Positions 1-6,173 of a stretch of 11,399 bases of DNA are shown here, in pieces. The notes below the pieces were generated by a model. That model had not been told where the DNA came from. It worked only from the letters and a program-made list of their open reading frames with translations, and did not search any database. A program made the translations under genes and the position numbers. Source of the DNA: JACRDV01 sp024860865 [NCBI: Methanobacteriota archaeon]. GTDB lineage: Archaea; JACRDV01. The stretch is taken from the NCBI GenBank assembly GCA_024860865.1, contig JACRDV010000007.1, forward strand, positions 1-11,399, given 5' to 3'. Every line of letters begins with the position of its first letter. Position 1 is the stretch's first letter.

Positions 1-173
1 GCCGAGATTCTCACGGTGACGTTCCGGTCGGCAAAGCTGTGGCTCTTTTAAAGGAACGTTGTGGATTCCTTTAAAGGATTGCTCTCGGGTAGTCCTTTGT
101 TAGGAATATTCTGATATTCCCTCTTAAAAGAGGTCGGCTGGGATAAGCCGGATATTCGGTGCGGGAGATTTTA
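1..173 (+). ncRNA. Candidate structured non-coding RNA, family unknown
   Basis: This block is visibly richer in G+C than the A+T-rich sequence after it and has no sustained reading frame. Seen directly: a 13-bp stem (44-56 with 66-78, 9-nt loop), a 7-bp stem (103-109 with 114-120, 4-nt loop), a short stem over 120-133 that competes with it, and a 5-bp stem (135-139 with 146-150). Bases 1-5 can pair with 156-160 and close the whole block. A T-rich run, 169-178, follows and suits archaeal termination of a plus-strand transcript. I compared it by eye with RNase P RNA, SRP RNA, 5S rRNA and tRNA and could not match it, although 144-151 is the reverse complement of the conserved RNase P 3' motif CCGGCTTAT. 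The 5' end may lie outside the window. Strand and identity are inferred. Confidence 0.4.
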
Positions 174-279
174 TTTTTATGTCCTCTTCTTGAGAAAAGC
201 AAAATATTTTGATATTTATTTTTATAAAAACTTACAATTAAGTAATTTCTTTTTTTATGCTAAAAGATTTTTGGAGAGT

Positions 280-1536
280 TTACAGCTTCCTAGTAACCAA
301 ATTTCCCTTCAGCTCGCAGTATTCATCTTTTTTTGCTATACACTTTGTTTCAATAAACTTCCATTCCTTGCCTGTAACAAAGCTAAATATGCCTGCCATT
401 GCGCCGTCTAAAATAAAGCATACTTCTCGACTTAAATCAACTAATGGACTGCAGAAAGAGCAGTGATGATCTCTAATAAAAGCCTCGCCTCTTTCAAGGT
501 CAAGGTGCACCACCTCAAACTTCCCCCAGCCTCGAACGGTTAGGCTCTCAAGATACGTTTTTATAAGCTCAGTTCCTTTTAATTTCATGCTTCCAGACAT
601 AAATTTTGCAAAGTTGTAGGAGTCTGTGAAACCAACATTATACATTAGTTCATTAACTCTCGCTAAACCAAAACTCTCGCAACTTTTTCTATAGAATACG
701 CTCAATAAATCAGCTGGAGTTATCAGCACTTTAGTGTTAAAAAGGGTTAAAGTTCCATCTATACCTAGGGTAAGATGTTCTTTCATAAATTGAAAGTCTT
801 GGGCAATCATTTTGCCTAGAGCAATTCCAGCTTCGGTAACTTCATATGGCACTTCTTCAGTAGAATGAATTGCTCCACTTAATTTTCGCACTCTAAGTGT
901 TCTTTGAAGTTTACCCCCAATCTCCTTTGAGCGCAAATCAACTACTCCATCAAGTATATGCTCATTTGTAGTTTCTATTTCATGTGGGAACATTCCATGG
1001 GCAAATATGCTTATTCCGGTGTGCTTAACCTCATGGATTCTGCCGAGCAAACTACGCCCAAGCATTATAGCGCCTGTAGAATTGTCAGAAATTAGCATTA
1101 AGGTTGTAAAAGAATCAAAGACCCATCTAATATTTTTATAGCCTTTATCGATTAACTCATCAATAAGACTATTGACCTGCAATGATATCCTTGTAAGGTC
1201 CCTTGGTTTCTCAATAAAGAATTTTTCATTAGAAGGTTTCATATGTTCAGGGCGAAAACTCGGAGTATAAGCATCAACTATTATAAAATTTTCATATTTT
1301 TCAAGGTCAGGGGTAAATCTTTTAATTTCATTTTTGATCCAACTTGGGGGATGGTCATATGTTACATAAACACAAGCATCGCCTTCTTTTAAACCTTGAA
1401 CAAGATACTGCATCGCAAGCAAATAGGCATAAGCACCAGGGTCTTGGTTAAACATAATAACCGAGCCCTTTGGAATTCCCCCTCCACATAAAACATCAAA
1501 CTCAGCATTTCCGGTCCTAACAAGCTCTATATTCAT
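280..1536 (-). CDS. KaiC-like RecA-fold protein with degenerate P-loop and C-terminal V4R domain
   Basis: A 418-residue soluble protein. Residues 1-240 resemble the KaiC/GvpD-like RecA-superfamily NTPases (COG0467): a GGGIPKGSV start of the fold (18-26) and a Walker B-like strand RWVFDS (137-142). At the Walker A position the sequence is NQDPGAYAY (30-38), without the GxxGxGK[ST] pattern, so the lysine needed for ATP hydrolysis is missing and the domain is probably non-catalytic. Residues about 285-412 match a V4R (4-vinyl reductase-type) ligand-binding domain, with cysteines at C359, C362, C373, C399 and C407 and the typical ending ETKCIAKKDEYCEL. Known V4R domains bind small hydrophobic ligands or metal; a sensor or adaptor role is inferred. 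The ATG at 1534-1536 was chosen because a TATA-like box (1567-1578, minus) lies about 36 nt upstream. It is divergent from a winged-helix gene that may be its regulatory partner. Confidence 0.85.
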   Translation of the reverse strand: MNIELVRTGNAEFDVLCGGGIPKGSVIMFNQDPGAYAYLLAMQYLVQGLKEGDACVYVTYDHPPSWIKNEIKRFTPDLEKYENFIIVDAYTPSFRPEHMKPSNEKFFIEKPRDLTRISLQVNSLIDELIDKGYKNIRWVFDSFTTLMLISDNSTGAIMLGRSLLGRIHEVKHTGISIFAHGMFPHEIETTNEHILDGVVDLRSKEIGGKLQRTLRVRKLSGAIHSTEEVPYEVTEAGIALGKMIAQDFQFMKEHLTLGIDGTLTLFNTKVLITPADLLSVFYRKSCESFGLARVNELMYNVGFTDSYNFAKFMSGSMKLKGTELIKTYLESLTVRGWGKFEVVHLDLERGEAFIRDHHCSFCSPLVDLSREVCFILDGAMAGIFSFVTGKEWKFIETKCIAKKDEYCELKGNLVTRKL

Positions 1537-1551
1537 GATAATCGATACTAT

Positions 1552-1673
1552 TTTGAGGTTTTTGAACTTTTAAAAATTGCTTTTTGACATTGATATTGCT
1601 GTCACTTGATAACTCAATTTAGGTAAATTGGCAGCAACTTTGAACCGATTAAAAAGTCAAAGTTTGAGGTTTT
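1552..1673. promoter_or_regulatory. Divergent control region with direct and inverted repeats
   Basis: The 178-bp gap between the KaiC/V4R gene and the winged-helix gene holds an 11-nt direct repeat (TTTGAGGTTTT at 1552-1562 and 1663-1673) and an exact 8-bp inverted repeat (AACTTTGA 1636-1643, TCAAAGTT 1657-1664). One direct-repeat copy lies just downstream of the minus-strand TATA-like box (1567-1578); the other lies just upstream of the plus-strand TATA box (1683-1690). That placement would suit one regulator acting on both promoters, perhaps the adjacent winged-helix protein. The repeats are seen; the operator role is inferred. Confidence 0.4.
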
Positions 1674-1682
1674 CAAGAATTA

Positions 1683-1690
1683 TTTATATA
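1683..1690 (+). promoter_or_regulatory. Archaeal TATA box for a leaderless mRNA
   Basis: TTTATATA is centred about 28 nt before the ATG at 1715. Archaeal transcription normally starts some 25-28 nt after the TATA centre, so the mRNA should begin at or next to the start codon. No Shine-Dalgarno sequence lies between box and start, which agrees with a leaderless transcript. Confidence 0.65.
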
Positions 1691-1714
1691 ATCACTTGAA
1701 TAAGCTTAGATTCT

Positions 1715-2044
1715 ATGGAACGAGCTGTAAAGTATACACTAACAGCAAAAGTAGAAGATGAAATTGAGCTGTTAAAGAGGCATATGCTCATCTTAAAATT
1801 AGTTTTAGATAACCAACCAATTGGGATTATTAAACTCTCTGAATTGACGAAACTCCCCCAACATCGCGTTAGATACTCTTTAAGAGTTCTAGAACATGAA
1901 GGATTGATCAGACCATCCCCTCAAGGGGCTATACTGACTGAAAAAGCGAGCGAATTTATAAAAACTTCATCTGAAACGCTCGAACACCTCTCAGAAACTT
2001 TATCAGAGCTGAAATTGCTAGCAAGCAATCTAAAGAAAAAGTAA
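1715..2044 (+). CDS. Small winged-helix DNA-binding regulator
   Basis: A 109-residue protein. Residues 36-63 form a helix-turn-helix (KLSELTKLPQHRVRYSLRVL), followed by a winged strand pair at 64-77 ending in GAILTEKA. This is the usual order in archaeal winged-helix transcription factors. Residues 84-109 form an amphipathic leucine-rich helix with a lysine tail that could dimerise. There is no ligand-binding domain, so it would be a one-domain regulator. Its mRNA looks leaderless. It is divergent from the KaiC/V4R gene and shares repeats with that gene's promoter, so control of itself or of that gene is plausible but unproven. The tRNA-Val gene starts 35 nt after the stop codon. Confidence 0.8.
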   Translation: MERAVKYTLTAKVEDEIELLKRHMLILKLVLDNQPIGIIKLSELTKLPQHRVRYSLRVLEHEGLIRPSPQGAILTEKASEFIKTSSETLEHLSETLSELKLLASNLKKK

Positions 2045-2101
2045 ATTTATAATAACAAATTTTCTCTAATTTTAATTTGGGCCCGTGGTCCAGCGGCTAA
2101 G

Positions 2102-2114
2102 AAAAAATTGGCAA
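2102..2114 (+). other. tRNA intron 1, D arm (position 23/24)
   Basis: A 13-nt intron. Exon GCTA (2096-2099) pairs with intron TGGC (2109-2112), with one G-T wobble. The bulges are AG|A (2100-2102) and AA|A (2113-2115). The outer helix continues as C2094-G2117 and G2095-C2116. Excision restores the D-stem bases AGAC. A cut one base later gives the same mature sequence but loses the bulge-helix-bulge fit. Confidence 0.75.
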
Positions 2115-2128
2115 ACGTCACCCTCACA

Positions 2129-2141
2129 AGAATACTGAGAG
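2129..2141 (+). other. tRNA intron 2, canonical 37/38 site
   Basis: A 13-nt intron. Exon CTCA (2123-2126) pairs perfectly with intron TGAG (2136-2139). The bulges are CA|A (2127-2129) and AG|A (2140-2142), and the outer helix is the anticodon stem. The intron layout (1-nt bulge, 6-nt loop, 4-nt helix strand, 2-nt bulge) is the same as in intron 1. Confidence 0.85.
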
Positions 2142-2176
2142 AGGTGAAGATCGGGGTTCGACTCCCCGCGGGCCCA

Positions 2177-2497
2177 CTATTCCGCCGTTAAATACTAAAG
2201 TTTGTGTTTCTGAGTTATTAATTCTGTCGCTATACAGCACAGGTTTTAGCCATAGAAACGCCTTTTGTCACTTTTGTCATCTTTGTCACTATTTAGAGTT
2301 TATGATTTAAAAATTAATTGAGAGAGAACTTGGATCAATAAATGGGCTATAAAAGGAAATCTATCTTTTGTGAAAAAGCTAACGGGCGAGACATTACGAC
2401 CTCTAGAAAAATAAAAATGTTAATTTTATAGAAAGCAGCAAATCAAGACTAGCTAAAAAATCTTGAGGTTATCGATATGCTTGACGTCTATGCCTAA
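2177..2497. other. Gene-free stretch with three tandem 9-mers
   Basis: I see no convincing gene between the tRNA and the broken RelE-like toxin. The one structure of note is three tandem 9-mers at 2262-2288: CTTTTGTCA, CTTTTGTCA, TCTTTGTCA. No second copy of the tRNA 3' end was seen, so there is no visible sign of an element integrated at the tRNA. Confidence 0.5.
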
Positions 2498-2715
2498 CTA
2501 CTGGATTTCCACGATATCTTTACTTTTGATTTTGTATATTATCCTATAATCTCCAGCACGTAATTTCCAATATCCTTCCCAATCGCATGAAGCTTGTCAC
2601 CGGCCCTAGCGTCATCAAATAATTCGTCTATTGCTAAATCTATTTGCCGTTGCGCATCTTTAGGAAGTTTCTTAATATCGCGTACGGCTCTTCTAGTAAA
2701 AGTGATTTCAGGCAT
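2498..2715 (-). pseudogene. RelE/ParE-family toxin, frameshifted
   Basis: RelE-type toxins are mRNA endonucleases held in check by the upstream antitoxin. From the ATG at 2713-2715 the frame reads MPEITFTRRAVRDIKKLPKD and continues through AGDKLHA near 2583. The family's C-terminal half then continues in another frame as DWEGYWKLRAGDYRIIYKIK and ends IVEIQ with a stop at 2498-2500. The total is 218 nt, not a multiple of three, so one base appears missing near 2583-2588. Without correction the frame ends at 2539 with a 58-residue product lacking the normal C-terminus. The start lies 1 nt after the Phd-type antitoxin stop, a normal operon spacing. Real decay and an assembly error cannot be separated from the sequence alone. 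Confidence 0.85.
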
Positions 2716-2716
2716 T

Positions 2717-3004
2717 TTATCTTTTCTGCCTTGCTAAGCGAAGAGGTGGATGCCCAAAAACTTCTTCATATGTGTAGATTCCACCTTTTCTAGAATCTTC
2801 TTGAGCTTCTCGAAGTATTCGCAGAGCATGAGGATCTGCCATTTCCTCTAATGTTGCCATTATGCTGTTATATTGTTTAGCTCCCATCATAACAGCAATT
2901 GGTTTTCCCTTTCTGCTGACCACGATTTGTTTTCCGAGCTCAGCATCTCTAAGAAGTCGTGTTAATCTTTTATGTACTTCCTTCACACCAACTACTTCTG
3001 CCAA
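2717..3004 (-). CDS. Phd/YefM-family antitoxin
   Basis: A 95-residue intact antitoxin. The N-terminal part has the Phd/YefM DNA-binding fold signature: a VVGVKEVHKRL helix (residues 4-14), then GKQIVVSRKGKPIAVMM (24-40), a basic and hydrophobic strand-turn-strand. The C-terminal half (about 50-95) is the toxin-binding extension and ends in a basic tail. Known members bind their own promoter and neutralise a RelE- or Doc-type toxin. The start codon is TTG at 3002-3004, supported by GGTGAT (3010-3015, minus), a perfect match to the 16S rRNA 3' end, 5 nt upstream. The toxin 1 nt downstream is frameshifted. The remains of another toxin, VapC, end about 20 nt upstream, so two modules lie head to tail. 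Confidence 0.9.
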   Translation of the reverse strand: MAEVVGVKEVHKRLTRLLRDAELGKQIVVSRKGKPIAVMMGAKQYNSIMATLEEMADPHALRILREAQEDSRKGGIYTYEEVFGHPPLRLARQKR

Positions 3005-3009
3005 AATTT

Positions 3010-3015
3010 ATCACC
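3010..3015 (-). promoter_or_regulatory. Shine-Dalgarno site fixing the TTG start of the Phd-type antitoxin
   Basis: GGTGAT on the minus strand is fully complementary to the archaeal 16S tail AUCACC and lies 5 nt before the TTG at 3004. No ATG is available in that frame nearby, so this site decides the start. Confidence 0.75.
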
Positions 3016-3024
3016 ACATAAATT

Positions 3025-3277
3025 TTATTTCTTAATTTTTAAATTTGGAAATTCTAAAAATTTTCTTCCTTCTTGAGTTGCAATTTGATCTCATAAAGTT
3101 TTTCTAATGATCCACACTAATTCATCCCAACTAAGAGAAGCGTAGCGGCCTCTAGAGAACCTCCTGCTATTTTGATTAGCACATTTTTTGCTAATGAAGC
3201 TTCCTTTCAATTCGCTCATCATAAATAACGGGGTAAATAAAAACATTCGCATCAATGTATTCTATATTCTTCCTCAA
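3025..3277 (-). pseudogene. VapC-type PIN-domain toxin remnant, multiple lesions
   Basis: VapC toxins are PIN-domain ribonucleases. Pieces of one can be read in order in three frames. A TTG at 3275-3277, overlapping the AbrB-type gene's 3' end, opens MRKNIEYIDANVFIYPVIYD, with the first PIN aspartate, then hits a stop at KLH*. A second frame gives AKNVLIKIAGGSLEAATLLL. A third gives SWDELVWIIRKTL, then a TGA at 3091-3093, and continues past it as DQIATQEGRKFLEFPNLKI to a TAA at 3025. So there are two frameshifts and one internal stop. The C-terminal part, which carries the remaining acidic catalytic residues in about 130-residue relatives, is gone and replaced by the leader of the Phd-type gene. 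This toxin cannot be functional. Confidence 0.85.
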
Positions 3278-3503
3278 TTTGTTTTTCTCTGATCTTTTCT
3301 ATGTCTATTTTTTTCGTTAATTTCTTAGGAACAGTGCAAAATTCTTCCACAAATTGTTTAGGATCTTTGAAAGGTCTCAAGATAACTTCTTTTTCTTTAA
3401 CCTCAAAAATTATTTTTGTCCCCGGTTTAATTCCAAGATGCTCTCGTATATCTTTAGGCACAACTATTTGCCCTTTTTCACCGATAACTCTCCTTATTTT
3501 CAT
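3252..3503 (-). CDS. AbrB/MazE/SpoVT-type antitoxin (VapB-like)
   Basis: An 83-residue protein with a complete swapped-hairpin AbrB domain at residues 1-45: RRVIGEKGQIVVPKDIREHL, then LGIKPGTKIIFEVKEKEVIL. The tail (about 46-83) is charged, as in antitoxins that use it to block a VapC active site. The family binds DNA as a dimer and represses its own operon. The start is the ATG at 3501-3503. A TATA-like stretch, ATTTTAAATAAC (3538-3549, minus), lies about 40 nt upstream, implying a short leader. The gene overlaps the remains of its VapC partner by 26 nt. With the toxin destroyed, it may survive only as a regulator or as a protector against related toxins; that is inference. Confidence 0.88.
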   Translation of the reverse strand: MKIRRVIGEKGQIVVPKDIREHLGIKPGTKIIFEVKEKEVILRPFKDPKQFVEEFCTVPKKLTKKIDIEKIREKQIEEEYRIH

Positions 3504-3566
3504 TCATACCACGAAGTAAAGAATTAGTAGGAATTGTTATTTAAAATTTTATCAAAACGTGTTGTT

Positions 3567-5270
3567 TCAAAATGCTTCGCGGGGGACCAGTAGGTAGTTC
3601 ACTATGTAAATTTTTACAAATCCATTATCAAATATTTTTTTGAGGTACTCAAGATTTTTATCATCCCGCATTAAACGTGCAAGAATGATTTGATTCGTAT
3701 TTTGAACTTTAGAAATAGACATCATTTGTGCAAAGTCTATTTTTTCAGAATAAGGGCTAACTAAAACATAATTTACCCCAAGCCTTTTTGCTAATGTAAT
3801 AGCTTCTTTTTCATCGGATGCACAATAAAAATTTGAGATTAGCGTGAGCGTATCAAAGGTTCCTCGTCCTCCGTCAATGAGTGCTTTTCTTTCAGCAATT
3901 GCTTCAATCCAGTAACCATACCACCACCAAGCCATAACCACTGAATCATTTGGAGTATTTTTATTGAGCCAAATTAGGGCATCATACCACTCGGTATTCA
4001 TAAGTGGTTCAATCTGGTTGCCTAGCGATACGGCAGCATGCGAACCAATTATCATAACCAAACTAGCTAGGGTAATATTAAAAATTTTTACAATTTTGCC
4101 CTTTAATGACAATAAAGTTGCAATCACTAACCCGCTTAAAACACTTGCTGGAATTGCTAAAATAAAGAAAAACCGAACCATTTCTTGAGCCAAGAAAAGA
4201 GAAACAAGAAATAATACTAAAAGAAAAACTCCAAAATCAGAAAGTTTTTTGAGAGCTATGTATAACCCGAATGGCAATAGAAAAAGTTCAAAATTGATAA
4301 GTGACAAATAAGTATAGATATCTGGAGATAAACTCTCTGCAGATAACCACGGTCGAAATTTTATGGATTGAAGAATTGAAAATAAAGAAATTTTATAAAG
4401 GGTAAGAAAAACAAGACTAATTAGAACGAAAATTATGACCGCACCAATTAATTTCCAGTTATCATTTACTTTAAAGTAGTAAATAAATGTGATAAAGAAA
4501 AAAACTCCAATCAAGAAGATTTTAATAACAAGTTGCAAAAAGCGATAATGCGGGTGAAGGAGCGCCAAAAAAGTAACCAATATAATAACTGCAAAAAATA
4601 ATATAAGCTCCTTTGAAATTTTCTTTCTAAAACTTTGAACTAAAGCAAAAAAAGCAAAAGCAATTGGCAAAAATACAAATGTGCCCCATGACATCGCACT
4701 TAATAGAAGAAAGATTCCGGCCATGGACAAATTCAATATGGATTCTTTTTTTAAAAATCTAATCGAGAAAAAAAGAGTTAGTATAATGAATACAATAGCT
4801 AAAGATTCATCATCAGAAAATCCAGCCACTGTTCTGGTGAGAAAAGCAGGGCTAATGGCTAAAAAAATAGAACTAAAAATCCCAACTTGTGGATTATACA
4901 ACTCCTTCGCAAAAAGATAGAAAAGTACCGCTGAAAAAGCTCCAAGAACAGCTGGAAAATACCTACAAAAATCCAAAAGCGTTATGTTAATCCTAAAACA
5001 AGTGAGTATATTATAAAAAATAGCAAATGTCCAATCTAATATTGGCAGTTGTGTAATCTCAATGCCCTGAGGCCAGAGCAATATATCAAATGTCGGCCTA
5101 GCTCCACTTTCTACGATATTTTTTATCATTCGATAATGGAAATATGGATCTGCTTCGATTAAATATGGATATCTTGCTGGAATTAATCTAATTGCTAAAG
5201 CTAAGAGAAAAATCAAAAATAAGATAATAAGGATATAATTCCTTTTCAGCATAAACAAAATTTTGTTCAT
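3567..5270 (-). CDS. aglB: Archaeal oligosaccharyltransferase Stt3/AglB, short type
   Basis: A 567-residue GT-C membrane protein that transfers lipid-linked glycan to Asn in N-x-S/T sites on the outer face of the membrane. Seen: an N-terminal TM helix (11-30); a first acidic motif EADPYFHYR with D41; a second, GFSDDE (150-155); many further TM helices to about residue 410; LSAE (309-312) at the position of the loop-5 SVSE/TIXE glutamate; and a soluble C-terminal domain of about 150 residues. Archaeal AglBs range from about 570 to over 900 residues, so this is the short class. The sequon-reading WWDYG motif is here WWWYG (448-452); the aspartate is absent. The start ATG (5268-5270) has GGGGGAG at 5276-5282 and overlaps the stop of the upstream membrane gene as ATGA, so the two are translationally coupled. 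Confidence 0.9.
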   Translation of the reverse strand: MNKILFMLKRNYILIILFLIFLLALAIRLIPARYPYLIEADPYFHYRMIKNIVESGARPTFDILLWPQGIEITQLPILDWTFAIFYNILTCFRINITLLDFCRYFPAVLGAFSAVLFYLFAKELYNPQVGIFSSIFLAISPAFLTRTVAGFSDDESLAIVFIILTLFFSIRFLKKESILNLSMAGIFLLLSAMSWGTFVFLPIAFAFFALVQSFRKKISKELILFFAVIILVTFLALLHPHYRFLQLVIKIFLIGVFFFITFIYYFKVNDNWKLIGAVIIFVLISLVFLTLYKISLFSILQSIKFRPWLSAESLSPDIYTYLSLINFELFLLPFGLYIALKKLSDFGVFLLVLFLVSLFLAQEMVRFFFILAIPASVLSGLVIATLLSLKGKIVKIFNITLASLVMIIGSHAAVSLGNQIEPLMNTEWYDALIWLNKNTPNDSVVMAWWWYGYWIEAIAERKALIDGGRGTFDTLTLISNFYCASDEKEAITLAKRLGVNYVLVSPYSEKIDFAQMMSISKVQNTNQIILARLMRDDKNLEYLKKIFDNGFVKIYIVNYLLVPREAF

Positions 5271-5728
5271 AGATACTCCCCCAAAGAGATGAGAATGTTT
5301 AATATACCGATCGATAAACCTGTTGTAATTCCGATTACCAATCCTGTTTTACCAAGCCAACCACAAATTGAAATTACAAAGTATTGCAAATTTCTGAATG
5401 TTTTGATTGAAAAATATATACTTACAAATATCAACATAGCTGGTAGAAAAATAAACAATAGCACAGATGTAGACCAAAACTTGCTGAAGATAAAATAGTC
5501 CAAACAAAGTGCAAAAAGCGCTCCAGAGCACAAGTAAAGGACAATTGTGGTGTACATTTCATTTTTTATTAGAAATATCGCAAAACATAATGCTGATAAT
5601 AAACTGAAAAAACAAAAGCCAGATGCGTTAAATGTATTGGTTATATACCAGCCTATTTTTATAAAGATAGCTACGGTTAAAAGCCCAAGTGTGGCAATTC
5701 CAATTAGAATTTTCTGCCAAGTTTTCAT
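5267..5728 (-). CDS. Five-helix membrane protein coupled to Stt3, function unknown
   Basis: A 153-residue protein I cannot assign to a family. Hydrophobic segments lie at about residues 5-23, 37-54, 60-80, 87-108 and 127-149, which suggests five transmembrane helices. No catalytic motif is visible. It has several cysteines (C39, C48, C67, C75, C122) and little soluble sequence. Its TGA stop shares four bases (ATGA) with the Stt3 start, the tightest form of operon coupling, so a role next to Stt3, such as an accessory subunit or a glycan-lipid handling protein, is a fair guess and no more. The start ATG is at 5726-5728. A TATA-like stretch, AATTATTAATAATTTC (5761-5776), and a small inverted repeat, CACC-TTAT-GGTG (5740-5751), lie upstream. 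Confidence 0.75.
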   Translation of the reverse strand: MKTWQKILIGIATLGLLTVAIFIKIGWYITNTFNASGFCFFSLLSALCFAIFLIKNEMYTTIVLYLCSGALFALCLDYFIFSKFWSTSVLLFIFLPAMLIFVSIYFSIKTFRNLQYFVISICGWLGKTGLVIGITTGLSIGILNILISLGEYL

Positions 5729-6173
5729 AGTATTATAAACACCTTATGGTGCTTAGGTGAAATTATTAATAATTTCGCTCTTCTCATGAAGATTGTGATT
5801 TGGATTTGAGTCATTTGGTGAAAAAGAGAGAAGTTATTTGCTCCACTATTATGAGATATCGCGGCGAAGAAGTTCGTGAATGGAGCTCTAAAATTAAAAA
5901 CACTAGAAGAATTTTGGACTTCAAAGATAGAGAACCTAAAATAAGGGCAACCTCATCTTCACGAAGGGGAAAATAAAATTGTAATCTTTGAATTATTGAC
6001 TGAGCAGTATTTTCATTAAATAGCAAATATTTTGAAACTCCGAAAAGGGATTTAGTTCCATTATAGAAACAACCCAAAATTGAGAGCAATTAAGGAATTA
6101 ATGGACTATACTTTTCGTCGGAATCTGAGGAGAATATACCTATCACAAAAGAAGAAAAGCTTTCTCAATAAGC
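5729..6173. other. Gene-free stretch with possible decayed coding sequence
   Basis: No intact gene is convincing here. The left end holds the promoter area of the coupled membrane gene, including the 4-bp-arm inverted repeat at 5740-5751. On the plus strand, 6062-6187 has an open frame reading NPKLRAIKELMDYTFRRNLR, rich in basic residues like the end of a transposase or DNA-binding protein, but it has no good start. An overlapping minus-strand frame at 5811-6089 is open for 92 codons from TTG and matches nothing I know. A decayed gene is possible; I cannot name it. Confidence 0.3.

Larger units (their letters stand above)
2079..2176 (+). tRNA. tRNA-Val (anticodon CAC) with two 13-nt introns
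   Basis: The acceptor arms are GGGCCCG (2079-2085) and CGGGCCC (2169-2175), with discriminator A at 2176 and no encoded CCA. The T arm is CGGGG/CCCCG (2152-2156, 2164-2168) with loop TTCGACT. The anticodon stem is TCACC (2118-2122) with GGTGA (2143-2147). The gene is too long unless 26 nt are removed. Intron 1, 2102-2114, lies between positions 23 and 24 in the D arm; intron 2, 2129-2141, lies at the canonical 37/38 site. Each sits in a bulge-helix-bulge motif: GCTA with TGGC for intron 1, CTCA with TGAG for intron 2, both flanked by 3-nt bulges. Removing both leaves 72 nt with D stem GTC/GAC and loop CTCACAA, giving anticodon CAC. The GGGCCCG acceptor and A73 agree with archaeal tRNA-Val. 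A TATA-like box, TTTATAATA, lies near 2046-2054. Confidence 0.88.

Noticed and set aside
1-173. RNase P RNA on the minus strand, because of the complement of CCGGCTTAT
   Set aside because: The motif belongs at the 3' end of RNase P RNA, but the sequence upstream of it on that strand is A+T-rich and holds none of the conserved core.
190-466. Two plus-strand open frames at the left end
   Set aside because: They overlap the 3' end of the KaiC/V4R gene or A+T-rich spacer and show no protein-like composition.
2079-2176. tRNA-Glu(CTC), suggested by the CTC in the anticodon region
   Set aside because: Removing the 13-nt intron given by the bulge-helix-bulge motif yields CAC, and the GGGCCCG acceptor suits tRNA-Val.
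2262-2288. CRISPR-like repeats
   Set aside because: These are three adjoining 9-mers without spacers; no CRISPR array is present in the window.
3301-3519. Plus-strand open frame opposite the AbrB-type gene
   Set aside because: It is the shadow of a clear AbrB-domain gene on the other strand.
5811-6089. Minus-strand 92-codon frame starting at TTG
   Set aside because: No Shine-Dalgarno, no recognisable family and an overlapping open plus frame; kept only as a note in the gene-free stretch.
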